In this document: positions 16,848 through 26,307 of the stretch, piece by piece
Layout: every line of letters starts with the position of its first letter
Numbering within the stretch: position 1 is the stretch's first letter
NCBI GenBank assembly: GCA_018715595.1
Contig: DVLI01000006.1
Location: 22,085 to 86,084, forward strand
Source of the DNA: Candidatus Caccoplasma merdavium
GTDB lineage: Bacteria > Bacteroidota > Bacteroidia > Bacteroidales > UBA11471
Direction of reading: 5' to 3'
Length of the DNA: 64,000 nucleotides
Notes under the pieces: model-generated
Seen by the model: only the letters and a program-made list of their open reading frames with translations
Told to the model about the DNA's origin: nothing
The model's database searches: none
Position numbers and translations under genes: made by a program

Positions 16848-18644
16848 ATGAAAGTCGAAAATCAAATAGCACAAGCCCTCTCGGCTGCCCTCGAAACCCT
16901 GTATGGGACGAAGGTAGCCCCCGAAGCCCTGGGCTTGCAGAAGACCAAAAAAGAGTTTGAAGGCAACCTCACGCTGGTGGTCTTCCCCTTCCTCAAAGCC
17001 TCGCACAAGTCGCCCGAGGCAACGGCCACCGAGATAGGCGAGTACATCAAGGCCCAACACCCCGAGCTGGTCGCCTCGTACAATGTGGTGAAGGGATTTC
17101 TCAACCTGGTCATCGCCCCGGCCTGCTGGGTGAGCCAGCTCAACGCCATCGCCGCCGCACCCCATTACGGTGTGCGCGAAGTGGCTCCCGATGCTCCGCT
17201 GGTGATGATCGAGTACTCCTCGCCCAATACCAACAAACCCCTGCACCTGGGCCATGTGCGCAACAACCTGCTGGGATACAGCCTGGCCTGCATCATGCAG
17301 GCTTGCGGCAACCGGGTGGTGAAGACCAACATCGTCAACGACCGCGGTATCCACATCTGCAAGTCGATGCTGGCGTGGGAGAAGTGGGGCGAGGGTGTCA
17401 CCCCCGAAAAGGCCGGCAAGAAGGGCGACCACCTCATCGGCGACTTCTATGTGCTCTTTGACAAGCACTACAAGCAGGAGTTGGCCGAGTTGCAGGCACA
17501 AGGCATGACCAAGGAGGAGGCCGAAGCCGCTTCGCCCCTCATGGCCGAGGCGCGCGAGATGTTGCGCAAGTGGGAGGCCGGCGATGCCGAGGTGCGCCGC
17601 GTGTGGGAGATGATGAACAGTTGGGTCTATGCCGGATTTGACGAGACCTACCGCCGTCTCGGTGTCGACTTCGACAAAATCTATTACGAGTCGCAGACCT
17701 ACCTCGAAGGCAAGGAGAAGGTGCTCGAAGGGCTCGAAAAGGGCGTGCTCTTCCGCAAGGACGACGGTTCGGTGTGGGCCGACCTCACCGACGAGGGGCT
17801 CGACCAGAAACTCCTGCTCCGGGCCGACGGCACGTCGGTGTATATGACACAGGACATCGGCACGGCCAAGCTGCGTTTCCGCGACTATCCCATCGACCGC
17901 ATGATTTATGTCGTGGGCAATGAGCAGAACTACCACTTCCAGGTGCTCTCGATACTCCTCGACCGTCTCGGCTTCAAGTGGGGCCGCGACCTTGTGCACT
18001 TCTCCTACGGCATGGTGGAGCTGCCCGAGGGCAAGATGAAGTCGCGCGAAGGTACGGTGGTCGACGCCGACGACCTCATCGAAGAGATGGTGAATACCGC
18101 CCGTGAAACATCGGCCGAGCTGGGCAAGCTCGACGGCTGCACGCCCGAAGAGGCCGACGCCGTGTCGACCATGGTGGGACTGGGTGCTCTCAAATATTTT
18201 ATCTTGAAGGTCGACCCCCGCAAGAACATGACCTTCAACCCCAAGGAGTCTATCGACTTCAACGGCAACACGGGGCCCTTTATCCAGTACACCCACGCCC
18301 GCATCTGCTCGGTGCTACGCAAGGCGGCCGATGAGGGAATCGCCGTTCCTGCCGAGGCTTCGGCACATATCACCCTGTCGGACAAGGAGATTTCGCTCGT
18401 TCAGAACCTGGCGGCCTTCCCCGATGTGGTGGCCGAGGCCGGCAAGCAATACAGCCCCGCCCTTATCGCCAACTACACCTACGACCTGGTGAAAGAGTAT
18501 AACCAGTTCTACCACGACTTCTCGATTCTGCGCGAGAGCGATGCCGAGGTCAAAGCCTTCCGCCTGCTGCTCTCGGCACAGGTGGCACGGGTCGTGCGCA
18601 CGGCCATGTCGCTGCTGGGCATTCAGGTGCCCGACCGCATGTAA
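16848..18644 (+). CDS. argS: Arginyl-tRNA synthetase
   Basis: Class I synthetase of 598 residues that charges tRNA-Arg. It has an N-terminal additional domain for the tRNA D-loop (about 1-110), the HIGH motif as HLGH at 133-136 within SSPNTNKPLHLGHVRNNLLG, and the KMSKS-equivalent GKMKSREGT. The C-terminal DALR anticodon-binding helices end LLGIQVPDRM, a usual terminus. It has its own promoter and terminator. Confidence 0.97.
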   Translation: MKVENQIAQALSAALETLYGTKVAPEALGLQKTKKEFEGNLTLVVFPFLKASHKSPEATATEIGEYIKAQHPELVASYNVVKGFLNLVIAPACWVSQLNAIAAAPHYGVREVAPDAPLVMIEYSSPNTNKPLHLGHVRNNLLGYSLACIMQACGNRVVKTNIVNDRGIHICKSMLAWEKWGEGVTPEKAGKKGDHLIGDFYVLFDKHYKQELAELQAQGMTKEEAEAASPLMAEAREMLRKWEAGDAEVRRVWEMMNSWVYAGFDETYRRLGVDFDKIYYESQTYLEGKEKVLEGLEKGVLFRKDDGSVWADLTDEGLDQKLLLRADGTSVYMTQDIGTAKLRFRDYPIDRMIYVVGNEQNYHFQVLSILLDRLGFKWGRDLVHFSYGMVELPEGKMKSREGTVVDADDLIEEMVNTARETSAELGKLDGCTPEEADAVSTMVGLGALKYFILKVDPRKNMTFNPKESIDFNGNTGPFIQYTHARICSVLRKAADEGIAVPAEASAHITLSDKEISLVQNLAAFPDVVAEAGKQYSPALIANYTYDLVKEYNQFYHDFSILRESDAEVKAFRLLLSAQVARVVRTAMSLLGIQVPDRM

Positions 18645-18671
18645 AAACAGCCATTCGGTATAATTTCTGAA

Positions 18672-18704
18672 AACTCCGCCTCAACGAGGCGGAGTTTTTT
18701 TTTT
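18672..18704 (+). terminator. Intrinsic terminator after argS
   Basis: AACTCCGCCTC and GAGGCGGAGTT form a perfect 11-bp stem with a 3-base loop, followed by a T-run of about ten. This is one of the strongest terminators in the window. Confidence 0.85.
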
Positions 18705-18736
18705 GTGCCGGCCGCGCTCCTTGTGTTGAAAATTCG

Positions 18737-18744
18737 TAAGTTTG
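18737..18744 (+). promoter_or_regulatory. -7 element for the fucosidase gene
   Basis: TAAGTTTG matches TAnnTTTG, 30 bases before the ATG at 18775. No convincing -33 box. Confidence 0.4.
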
Positions 18745-18774
18745 TCACACGTTAACCTTTTTCCTATCACGACC

Positions 18775-20541
18775 ATGAAACACCTGCGCATAGCCACATT
18801 TGTTTTCCCCCTTCTGATGGCAGGAGCCGTGGCACACGCCACCCCTTCGCCCACGATGGCACCCGACACGCTGCTGCTGCCCGAGACACTGGCCTTACCC
18901 CCTCTGCCCGATACCCTTCCGGCTGCCTCGGTACCCCTCGGCGACAGTCGTGATTATGCCGAGGTGAAGAGCGATTTCCCCATGTGGAGTGGCCCTTTCG
19001 GCCCGACGTGGGACAGCATCAGCGCCCCCTATCCCGATGAGGTGGCGTGGTTGCGGCAGGCCAAGTTCGGCTTTTGGGTGCACTTCGGCCCCCAGGCGGT
19101 GGGAGAGTGCGGCGACTGGTATGCCCGCCGGCTCTATCAACGCGATTATCCCGCCTACAAGGCCCATCTCGAAAAATACGGCCACCCCTCGCAGGTGGGC
19201 TACAAAGATGTGCTGCGCACCTGGAATCCCGAACATCTCGACCCCGAAGCCTATACCCGACTCTTCTACGAGGCCGGAGCCCGTTACCTCTTTATCTTGG
19301 GAGTGCATCACGACAACTATGACTTGTGGAACTCGCGTTACCAGCCGTGGAACGCGGTCAACATCGGTCCGCACCGCGACCTGCTGGGTGAGTGGGCCGC
19401 TGCCATTCGGGCTCAGGGCATGCACTTCGGCATCACCTTCCATCACGAGTACACCTGGTGGTGGTGGCAGACGGCTTTTGAGTGCGACTCTACCGGCCCC
19501 TATGCCGGTGTTCCCTACGACGGACGCCTCGTCTACGAGAGTGCCGAGGGCCGGTGGTGGGAACCCTATCCCCTGCAATGGCTTTACGGGATAAACCTGC
19601 GGGAGTACAAGACGATGGACGAGTTTGTGAACCGTCCCGAAGAGGGCATCTTCACCCGCCATCAGGACTATGCCCGCTGGTACACCACGCAATGGGCCCT
19701 GCGCATCGAAGACGCCATCGAGAAGTACGACCCCGACTTTATCTACACCGACGGCAACACCCTGCAACCCTTTTGCGGCATACGCACCGGTACCGGCACC
19801 AAGAGCGATGCCGCCCAGCGGGTCATCGCCTCGTACTACAACCGGGCGTTGAAGAAGCACGGCGAGGTCGACGTGTTCAGCATCGTCAAGTTCCACCCGG
19901 CCGGTCGCCGCGGTATCGTGACGACCTTTGAAAACACCGTTCCCAAGGACATCAAACGCGACCAGATGTGGATAGGCGAGGCTCCCGTGGGCGACTGGTT
20001 CTATGCCGAGGGCATCGACTACAACGCCGTGTCGGTGGTGCGCTACTTGCTCGAATGTGTGTCGCGCGACGGGAATTGCGCCGTGAACATACCCATACGC
20101 CCCGACGGTTCGCTCGACTCGGCCTGCGTCGACATGTTGCATGAGATAGGAGCCTGGGTGCGGGTCAATGCCGCCGGTATCTACGGCAGCCGGGCGTGGC
20201 GCGTGTGGGGTGAGTCGTCGCTGACCCCGGCCACGATGACGCCCCGTGGCAAACTCGGACGCCGCCAGGCCGAAGTGCCTTTCACGACGGGCGATTTCCG
20301 CTTCACCCTCGGAGCCGACAGCGCCGTCTATGCCTATTGCATGCAGGTGCCCCGAGCCGGTGAGACGCTTGTCATACGCTCTCTTTCCCGCGAAGCGGCA
20401 CGAGTTACCGCAGTCACCCTCTTGGGCAGCGATGCCCCCGTGGAGTGGCGGCAGACGCGCGACGCGCTCATTCTCCGTTGCCCCGCCGAGGTCGGGCGGT
20501 GCCGCATTACCGCCACCTTCCGTGTCGAGGTCGCTCGGTAA
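18775..20541 (+). CDS. Secreted alpha-L-fucosidase, GH29
   Basis: A 588-residue exported glycosidase with a signal peptide (residues 1-22, cleaving near VAHA). The GH29 barrel starts at about residue 90 with LRQAKFGFWVHFGPQAVG, the family's entry motif. HHDNYDLWNS (178-187) and FGITFHHEYTWWWW follow, then the nucleophile candidate Asp326 in DPDFIYTDGN. GH29 enzymes release terminal L-fucose with retention. The C-terminal 100 residues form a beta-sandwich. No fucose-catabolic genes are adjacent, so fucose handling must lie elsewhere. ATG at 18775 was chosen to fit the signal peptide. Confidence 0.88.
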   Translation: MKHLRIATFVFPLLMAGAVAHATPSPTMAPDTLLLPETLALPPLPDTLPAASVPLGDSRDYAEVKSDFPMWSGPFGPTWDSISAPYPDEVAWLRQAKFGFWVHFGPQAVGECGDWYARRLYQRDYPAYKAHLEKYGHPSQVGYKDVLRTWNPEHLDPEAYTRLFYEAGARYLFILGVHHDNYDLWNSRYQPWNAVNIGPHRDLLGEWAAAIRAQGMHFGITFHHEYTWWWWQTAFECDSTGPYAGVPYDGRLVYESAEGRWWEPYPLQWLYGINLREYKTMDEFVNRPEEGIFTRHQDYARWYTTQWALRIEDAIEKYDPDFIYTDGNTLQPFCGIRTGTGTKSDAAQRVIASYYNRALKKHGEVDVFSIVKFHPAGRRGIVTTFENTVPKDIKRDQMWIGEAPVGDWFYAEGIDYNAVSVVRYLLECVSRDGNCAVNIPIRPDGSLDSACVDMLHEIGAWVRVNAAGIYGSRAWRVWGESSLTPATMTPRGKLGRRQAEVPFTTGDFRFTLGADSAVYAYCMQVPRAGETLVIRSLSREAARVTAVTLLGSDAPVEWRQTRDALILRCPAEVGRCRITATFRVEVAR

Positions 20542-20559
20542 AGCAACACCCGGAAAGAA

Positions 20560-20600
20560 ACAAGAACGGCAACAATCCTCAGGATTGTTGCCGTTCTTGT
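20560..20600. terminator. Shared hairpin between convergent genes
   Basis: ACAAGAACGGCAACAATCCT is followed after one base by its full inverse, giving about 18 paired bases. It sits between the fucosidase (plus) and meaB (minus) stops and probably ends both transcripts. Confidence 0.7.
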
Positions 20601-20617
20601 AAAAGTGAAGTTCCCCT

Positions 20618-21709
20618 CTATCGCGCGAAGTAGTTGTCGAGAATTTCTTGGGCGGCGGTGAAGGGGCTCTCTTCGCCCACGAGCACGCGACGTTCTTTCT
20701 CGGCCAGTTGGCTGGCGATGGCGGGATTCTGGTAGAAGTGGGCCCGCAGTTGTTCGTCGATGGTCTCGGTGAGCCAGTAGCGCGACTGTTCGCGGCGGCG
20801 GCGGTCGAAGTAGCCGTTTTCTTTGACAAAGGCCACATAGTCGTCGATCATTTTCCACACCTCGTCGATGCCTATCCCGTAATAGCCCGAGTAGGTGAGC
20901 ACCTGCGGTTCCCAGCCCGACGGGGTGGGCGGGAAGAGGTGCAGGGCGTTGCGGAAGTGCGCCTGTGCCAGTTGGGCTTTCTCGATGTTGTTGCCGTCGG
21001 CCTTGTTGATGACGATGCCGTCGGCCATCTCCATGATGCCCCGTTTGATGCCTTGCAGTTCGTCGCCCGTGCCGGCCAGCTGGATAAGGAGGAAGAAGTC
21101 GACCATCGAGTGTACGGCGGTCTCGGACTGTCCCACGCCCACGGTCTCGACGAAGATGGTGTCGAAGCCGGCGGCTTCGCACAGGATAATGGTCTCGCGG
21201 GTCTTACGGGCCACGCCGCCCAGCGAGCCGGCCGACGGCGAGGGACGTATGAAGGCGTTTTTCTCCTGCGAAAGGCGTTCCATGCGGGTCTTGTCGCCGA
21301 GAATGCTCCCTTTCGACCGTTCGCTGCTGGGGTCGATGGCCAGCACGGCCAGTTTGCTGCCCCGGCTCAGCACATGCAGCCCGAAGGCGTCGATCGACGT
21401 GCTCTTTCCCGAGCCCGGCACGCCGGTGATGCCGATGCGCACCGATTGCCCGGCGTAGGGCAGACAGCCGGTGATGACCTCCTGCGCGATGGCCTGGTGC
21501 TCGGGCAGTTGGCTCTCGACCAGCGTGACGGCCTGGCTCAGCACGGTGATGTTGCCTTGGCGTATCCCTTCGATGTATTCGGCGGCGGTGTATTCGCGGC
21601 GGCGGTGTTGCAGTTTCTGTGCCAGGTAGGGGTTTATCGACGGCGGTTGGCTGATGCCTTGGTTCACCGAAAGTCCGGCATATTCGCGGTTGTTCTCGAT
21701 ATGTTTCAT
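20618..21709 (-). CDS. meaB: MeaB-type GTPase, methylmalonyl-CoA mutase chaperone
   Basis: A 363-residue G3E-type GTPase (MeaB/ArgK) that protects and reloads cobalamin in methylmalonyl-CoA mutase. The P-loop is GITGVPGSGKST, followed by LAIDPSSERSKGSILGDKTRM and ETVGVGQSE (switch regions), and the base-recognition NKAD in GIVINKADGNN. The C-terminal dimerisation arm is present. The mutase genes are not in the window. With the succinate CoA-transferase at 1.9 kb it supports a succinate-propionate pathway. DUF1573 ends 53 bases upstream on the same strand. Confidence 0.93.
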   Translation of the reverse strand: MKHIENNREYAGLSVNQGISQPPSINPYLAQKLQHRRREYTAAEYIEGIRQGNITVLSQAVTLVESQLPEHQAIAQEVITGCLPYAGQSVRIGITGVPGSGKSTSIDAFGLHVLSRGSKLAVLAIDPSSERSKGSILGDKTRMERLSQEKNAFIRPSPSAGSLGGVARKTRETIILCEAAGFDTIFVETVGVGQSETAVHSMVDFFLLIQLAGTGDELQGIKRGIMEMADGIVINKADGNNIEKAQLAQAHFRNALHLFPPTPSGWEPQVLTYSGYYGIGIDEVWKMIDDYVAFVKENGYFDRRRREQSRYWLTETIDEQLRAHFYQNPAIASQLAEKERRVLVGEESPFTAAQEILDNYFAR

Positions 21710-21761
21710 GGGAAGTGGATAAGGGAGGTTTTTTCGGGGAAGACGGTATGTCGTGACGAGA

Positions 21762-22226
21762 TTATTTCGTGACGGTGCGGGTGCGCAGCTCGCCCGGTTG
21801 GTAGTCGCGGGTCGAGGGCTCGACGCCGTTGTTGCCGTTGTCGGGAATCACCACGCCTTTTATTTGCAGGGTGGTGCGGTCGGGCTTGGTGTTGGAGTAG
21901 ACAAAGATGTACTTGGTAAACTCTCCCGGACGGTGGCGGGTGCGGTATTCGACGGTCATCTCGGCCGTGTCGCCGGGGGCGATGGGGTGTTCGGGATAGG
22001 ATGGTACCGTGCAGCCGCACGAGGCTTGCGCGCGGAGTATCACGAGCGGGATTTTCCCTTCGTTGACGAAGCGGAAAGTGCAGGTGGCGTTGCCGTCTTT
22101 CTCGTAGAGGGTGCCGAAGTCGTGGGTTACTTTGTCGAACGATATTTTCGTCAGTTTGCGGGCGGCCTGCATCGGCAGCAGGGCGATGAGGAGCAGCCCG
22201 ACGATGAGAATCGATTTGCGGGTCAT
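21762..22226 (-). CDS. DUF1573 periplasmic protein
   Basis: A 154-residue exported protein with an N-terminal hydrophobic signal (MTRKSILIVGLLLIALLPMQA) and one DUF1573 immunoglobulin-like domain. Family marks are THDFGTLYEKDG, FRFVNEGKIPLVI, and the SCGCTVPSYPEHPIAPGD motif with its conserved CGC pair. These domains are abundant in Bacteroidetes and lack a proven function. ATG at 22226 sets the signal peptide; the longer frame to 22337 is not supported. It may be co-transcribed with meaB downstream. Confidence 0.85.
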   Translation of the reverse strand: MTRKSILIVGLLLIALLPMQAARKLTKISFDKVTHDFGTLYEKDGNATCTFRFVNEGKIPLVILRAQASCGCTVPSYPEHPIAPGDTAEMTVEYRTRHRPGEFTKYIFVYSNTKPDRTTLQIKGVVIPDNGNNGVEPSTRDYQPGELRTRTVTK

Positions 22227-22410
22227 GGCGATAGAGGTTGATAATAGGTTTGTAATCAGGTATAACCCTTCGTGAGAGGGGAAAATCCTGCTTTTACAAA
22301 AATACGATTTTCTTCTCATTGTTGTCACATGCGTCACGCTTTTTTCGATAACGTCCGAATCTTTAAGGATTTTTGGGGGAGAAAGGCGGGGGTATGGATA
22401 TATACTCTTT

Positions 22411-22442
22411 TTTGCGTGTGTGCGGGCAATCGTTTATCTTTG
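22411..22442 (+). promoter_or_regulatory. Promoter for the MutS-like gene
   Basis: TTTG at 22411-22414 and TATCTTTG at 22435-22442 are separated by 20 bases. The predicted start near 22449 leaves a leader of about 126 bases. Nothing else is seen in the 348-base gap 22227-22574 between the divergent genes. Confidence 0.6.
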
Positions 22443-22574
22443 CGTGCGGCTGTTGTCGGCAAATGAGAGGCGCCTCTCTGTCGCGGGGTTTTCGTGCCTT
22501 GTGTTGCCGGGGCGGCCGGAAATTTTTTATCCGAATTTTTTACACCAATCTTTTACACTAATCCTACTGCCTGT

Positions 22575-24428
22575 ATGGAACAACCTGTCGACCTGTCGCC
22601 GCTCGATTTTTACAACAGAAAACTGCAAGAATATACCGTCGCTCTGGCCGGGCTCTCCCGTCGCATACGCCGGGTGAGCTTTGCGCGGGTGGCTCTGGCT
22701 CTCCTGTTTATTGCCTGGCTGGCGTGGGGGCGCGGCTGGTGCCCCGGGCCCGTGGTGTGGTCGGTGGCCATTGCCCTCGTGGTGGCCTTCCTGGCGCTGG
22801 TCAAGGTGCATGGCCGCCTCTTTGCCCGCAAAGCCTACGTCGAGGCGGCGATGGAGATTTGCCGGCGGGAGTCCCGATTGTCGCGGTACGACTTCTCGGG
22901 TTGCGACGGGGGTGTCGAGTTTTTCGATGCCGCGCATGATTTTACGGCCGACCTCGACATCTTCGGCGAGAAATCGCTCTTTGCCTATATCGACCGCACG
23001 GCCACCGAGGCCGGCCGTCACCGCTTGGCCGACCGGTTGCGTCGTCCGCTCTCCGATGTGGCGTCGATAATCCGCCGCCAGGAGGCGGTGCGTGAACTGG
23101 CCGCCCTGCCCGACCTGCGGCTGCATTTTGCCGCCACCGGCAAGGTCTCGGGCGGGAAGCGGGGCGACGTCTCCATGGCCGGAGATGCCCTTTCGACCGC
23201 TGTCTTTCCCCGTCGCAAGGGGGTTGTGCCGGCCATGAAGATACTTCCGTTTGTCTACCTTGCCCTGGCTCTCTCGTCGGGGGTGTGGCCTGTTGCCGCG
23301 TCGCTCATAGGGTTGCTCTTTGCGCTGTGTCTGGTGGCTGCGCTGGTTGCCGCCAAACGGGTTTCGCAGGCGCAGGAGCGGATCGAATCGGGCCTGCGTG
23401 CCTTGGCCAAATATGCTCCGCTCATCGAGACTCTCGAATCGGCTTCGTTTTCGGCTCCGGAACTGCGTGCGGTAACCGACGCCTTTTCTGCGGCTCCGGG
23501 CGAGAAAGCTTCGGCGGCCTTGCGTCACCTGCATCGCCTGATGGACGATCTCAACCAGCGCAACAATGCGTTGGTGTTTCTCTTGCTCAATGGTTTTCTG
23601 TTGTGGGATTTCAGGCAACTGGCGGCTCTCGACGCCTGGGTGCGACGGCATGGCGGTGCGGTGACGCGCTGGTTCGATGCCTTGGCCGAGTTTGATGCCC
23701 TGTCTTCACTGGCGGCTTTTGCCTACAATCACCCCGGGTATGTCTACCCTGAGGCGGTCGATAGCGAATGCCCGGTGTATGTGGCCGAGGCGTTGGGACA
23801 CCCGCTCATCGACCCTGCGCGTTGTGTCTGCAATCCTGTGCAGTTGCCGGCACGACCTTCGTTCTTGATTGTCACCGGCGCGAACATGGCCGGGAAGAGT
23901 ACCTACCTGCGGGCCATCGGGGTCAATTTCGTGTTGGCTTCACTCGGTGTGCCGGTGTGTGCCGCGTCGATGACGTTCACGCCCTGCACGCTCTTTACGG
24001 GGTTGCACACGACCGACTCGCTGGCCGGCAACGAGTCTTATTTCTTTGCCGAGCTGAAACGGTTGCGGCAAGTGGTGTTGCGACAACGGGCCGGTGAGAG
24101 ATGTTTGGTGATTCTCGACGAGATACTCAAAGGTACCAACTCGGTCGACAAGCAGACGGGCTCACTCTCCCTCGTCCGCCAACTGGTCTCGCTGGGAACC
24201 GTGGGGGTGGCGGCCACGCACGACCTGGTGCTGGGCTCGCTCGCCGATGAATATCCCGGTGTGGTGCGGGCCGTCTGTTTCGAGTCGGAAATCGTCGACG
24301 ACACGTTGCACTTCGATTACCGTCTGCGTCCCGGCGTGGCACGCCACATGAATGCCTGTTTCCTCATGGAGCAGATGGACATCATTCCCCGCGACGGGGA
24401 GAAAGACAACGCCTCGTCTATCGGTTGA
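22575..24428 (+). CDS. Membrane-anchored MutS-family ATPase
   Basis: A 617-residue protein carrying a C-terminal MutS ATPase: Walker A TGANMAGKST at about 434-443, Walker B around RCLVILDEILKGTNS, and the ATHDLVLGSLADEYP switch. The N-terminal mismatch-binding domain of MutS is absent. Two membrane segments lie at about 36-52 and 58-77 and a further pair at about 221-263, so the ATPase is predicted to be tethered to the inner membrane. The core between resembles the MutS lever domain. The Bacteroidetes family is annotated as MutS-like, but a classic mismatch-repair role is unlikely. ATG at 22575 was chosen over 22494. Confidence 0.85.
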   Translation: MEQPVDLSPLDFYNRKLQEYTVALAGLSRRIRRVSFARVALALLFIAWLAWGRGWCPGPVVWSVAIALVVAFLALVKVHGRLFARKAYVEAAMEICRRESRLSRYDFSGCDGGVEFFDAAHDFTADLDIFGEKSLFAYIDRTATEAGRHRLADRLRRPLSDVASIIRRQEAVRELAALPDLRLHFAATGKVSGGKRGDVSMAGDALSTAVFPRRKGVVPAMKILPFVYLALALSSGVWPVAASLIGLLFALCLVAALVAAKRVSQAQERIESGLRALAKYAPLIETLESASFSAPELRAVTDAFSAAPGEKASAALRHLHRLMDDLNQRNNALVFLLLNGFLLWDFRQLAALDAWVRRHGGAVTRWFDALAEFDALSSLAAFAYNHPGYVYPEAVDSECPVYVAEALGHPLIDPARCVCNPVQLPARPSFLIVTGANMAGKSTYLRAIGVNFVLASLGVPVCAASMTFTPCTLFTGLHTTDSLAGNESYFFAELKRLRQVVLRQRAGERCLVILDEILKGTNSVDKQTGSLSLVRQLVSLGTVGVAATHDLVLGSLADEYPGVVRAVCFESEIVDDTLHFDYRLRPGVARHMNACFLMEQMDIIPRDGEKDNASSIG

Positions 24429-26073
24429 GCAGAATGACTTGTGCCCGGCTGTTGTCCATGCCCGTCATCGTGCGGCCTATGTTGGCGCCGATGAAGGTGG
24501 GGTCGCAGATGAGGTATCGTTTGTCGCCGATGACGAAGTAATCGCCCGGAATTTCTTCGTTGAACCGTACCGCGGCGGCCAGGTGACCCGGGTAGTAGAC
24601 GAGTGCCGTTTCGAGACCCATCACATCGCGTATGATGCGGGTGAAGAGAATGGCCCGGTCTTCGCAATCGCTGTAAGGATAGTAGAGGGTTTCGTCGGCG
24701 GCGAAGATGCGGTCGCCGCCCCACACCTTGTCGTCGTATTCATAAACGAAGGCCGTCTGCACGAAATTGATAATCATGTTGGCCGCTTCCTCTTCGCTCT
24801 TCCCGGCGATGGCCTGCCGCAGGGCGGGGTAGAGGCGTTCGCGATTTTCGGGACTGAGCGGAATGTCGGCGAAAATCGTCCATTTGGTGTTTTCGTCGTT
24901 GTCGATGGCCGACGACGGATAGTCGGACAGGAAATCCATCAGATTCTTGTTGGTCGAGACGCTGGCGCTCACTTCGGGGAAGCGTTTGGCGGTGAGGGTG
25001 CGCTCGGCCGAGCTCTCCACGGCGAAGCGGGGGGTCTCGTTCATGGCCAGGTTCAGGGCGCAGTCGTTGGGGAATTTGCGGTCGAAGATGTGCATCGTGT
25101 TGCCCTCATACGGTTGCAGGAGGTAGAACCGCACGTTGTCGAGCCGGAAGAAGCGTTTCCCGTAGATGGTGTAGTCGCTGGCCACGAGCATGTAGAGGTG
25201 GTTGTCGTTGCCGCGGGCGAGGCGGGTGCGGTAGCCCGACTGGTTGAGGATAAACATCTGCAACAGGGTCGATTCGTCGCTGCCCGGGCGCAGGAATGAG
25301 TCGCCCACGACCTTGGCCATTTTCAGATATGCCCAGTCGCACAGGTTGAGCTCGGCTTTCAGCCGCAGGCAGTCGGCCACCATGTCGGTATATTCGTCGG
25401 TGCAGAGGCGTTCCCACATGTCGGCCACGCTGTTTTCCTGCGTATTTTTCAGCGTGAATTTTTGATTCTCATAGAGGCGTATGCGGCAATCGGTCCCGTA
25501 GAAGGAGAAGGCAAAGCGATTGTCGGCCGGGGTTACCGGTTTTTCTACCTCGGGCACCGGTTCTTTTTTTACCGGGGTGGGCTCTTTCTTCCCTTCGGGT
25601 AGGGGTTCTTCCTTTACGGGAAGGGGCTTGTCGGGCATGGGAGCGGGTTCTTCTTTGGGTGTCGGCGGTACGACGGGCTGAGGTTGGGGTTCTTTGTCGA
25701 TGCGTACCACAGGCTGCGGAACGCTTATCGGGGCAATGGGTTTCTTGATGATTTTATCGATGGTGACGGGGCGGTCTACCGCGGGGCGTTCCTGGTCTTC
25801 TTTGGGGGCGACAGTCGGCGGAACGGGTGGCTCTTGCTCGGGTACGGGTATGGCATCTTCGCCCGAGAAGGCTTTCCAACTTTCGCGCATGAACTGGGTG
25901 TATTCGGCATTGATCTTGGCCCGGTAGGCGGCAAAGTCGTCCTCGACATTTTTTTTGTAGTTGCTGTATTCGTTGCGGCGGTTTTTCAGGAACTCCTCAT
26001 AGGAGTCTTGGGCCGCGGCACAAAAACCGAGCGGGAGAGCAAGCCCGAGAAGAAACAGAAATTTGCGACACAT
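24418..26073 (-). CDS. Secreted transglutaminase-like protein with proline-rich stalk
   Basis: A 551-residue exported protein. After a signal peptide (MCRKFLFLLGLALPLGFCAAA) comes a charged helical part (about 25-70), then a Pro/Lys/Glu stalk (about 75-190) with repeated KEEPxP-like units, then a globular part. The C-terminus has a transglutaminase/papain-like triad: Cys470 in YSDCEDRAILF, His497 in YPGHLAAAV, and Asp524 in ICDPTFIGA. Such domains may crosslink, cleave or amidate peptide bonds; the activity is not known. Its 3' end overlaps the 3' end of the MutS-like gene by 11 bases. Confidence 0.75.
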   Translation of the reverse strand: MCRKFLFLLGLALPLGFCAAAQDSYEEFLKNRRNEYSNYKKNVEDDFAAYRAKINAEYTQFMRESWKAFSGEDAIPVPEQEPPVPPTVAPKEDQERPAVDRPVTIDKIIKKPIAPISVPQPVVRIDKEPQPQPVVPPTPKEEPAPMPDKPLPVKEEPLPEGKKEPTPVKKEPVPEVEKPVTPADNRFAFSFYGTDCRIRLYENQKFTLKNTQENSVADMWERLCTDEYTDMVADCLRLKAELNLCDWAYLKMAKVVGDSFLRPGSDESTLLQMFILNQSGYRTRLARGNDNHLYMLVASDYTIYGKRFFRLDNVRFYLLQPYEGNTMHIFDRKFPNDCALNLAMNETPRFAVESSAERTLTAKRFPEVSASVSTNKNLMDFLSDYPSSAIDNDENTKWTIFADIPLSPENRERLYPALRQAIAGKSEEEAANMIINFVQTAFVYEYDDKVWGGDRIFAADETLYYPYSDCEDRAILFTRIIRDVMGLETALVYYPGHLAAAVRFNEEIPGDYFVIGDKRYLICDPTFIGANIGRTMTGMDNSRAQVILLNR

Positions 26074-26307
26074 GGCGATTCGTGTTAAGTTGATAAAGGA
26101 TAAAGGCCGTAGGCGTCGAGCGGGCTCGATGGCGTTTCGAGCCGCGACGGAATGCCTTCTTTCCCAAAGGTAGTAAATAATTGAAAAATAAGGCCGGGAA
26201 AAGGCCGAAAAATTTGTTTTGTCGCGCAGGCGGGCGATAACTCCTGCCGTGGCTCCCGGTGACGGTGCCGCTGCCGTCCGGCCTGGCGTGTGGCGGCGCG
26301 GCGCTCC

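Noticed and set aside
20542..20617. Possible mobile-element end in the 41-base palindrome
   Set aside because: It lies between convergent stops, has no target duplication, transposase or second copy, and fits a shared terminator.
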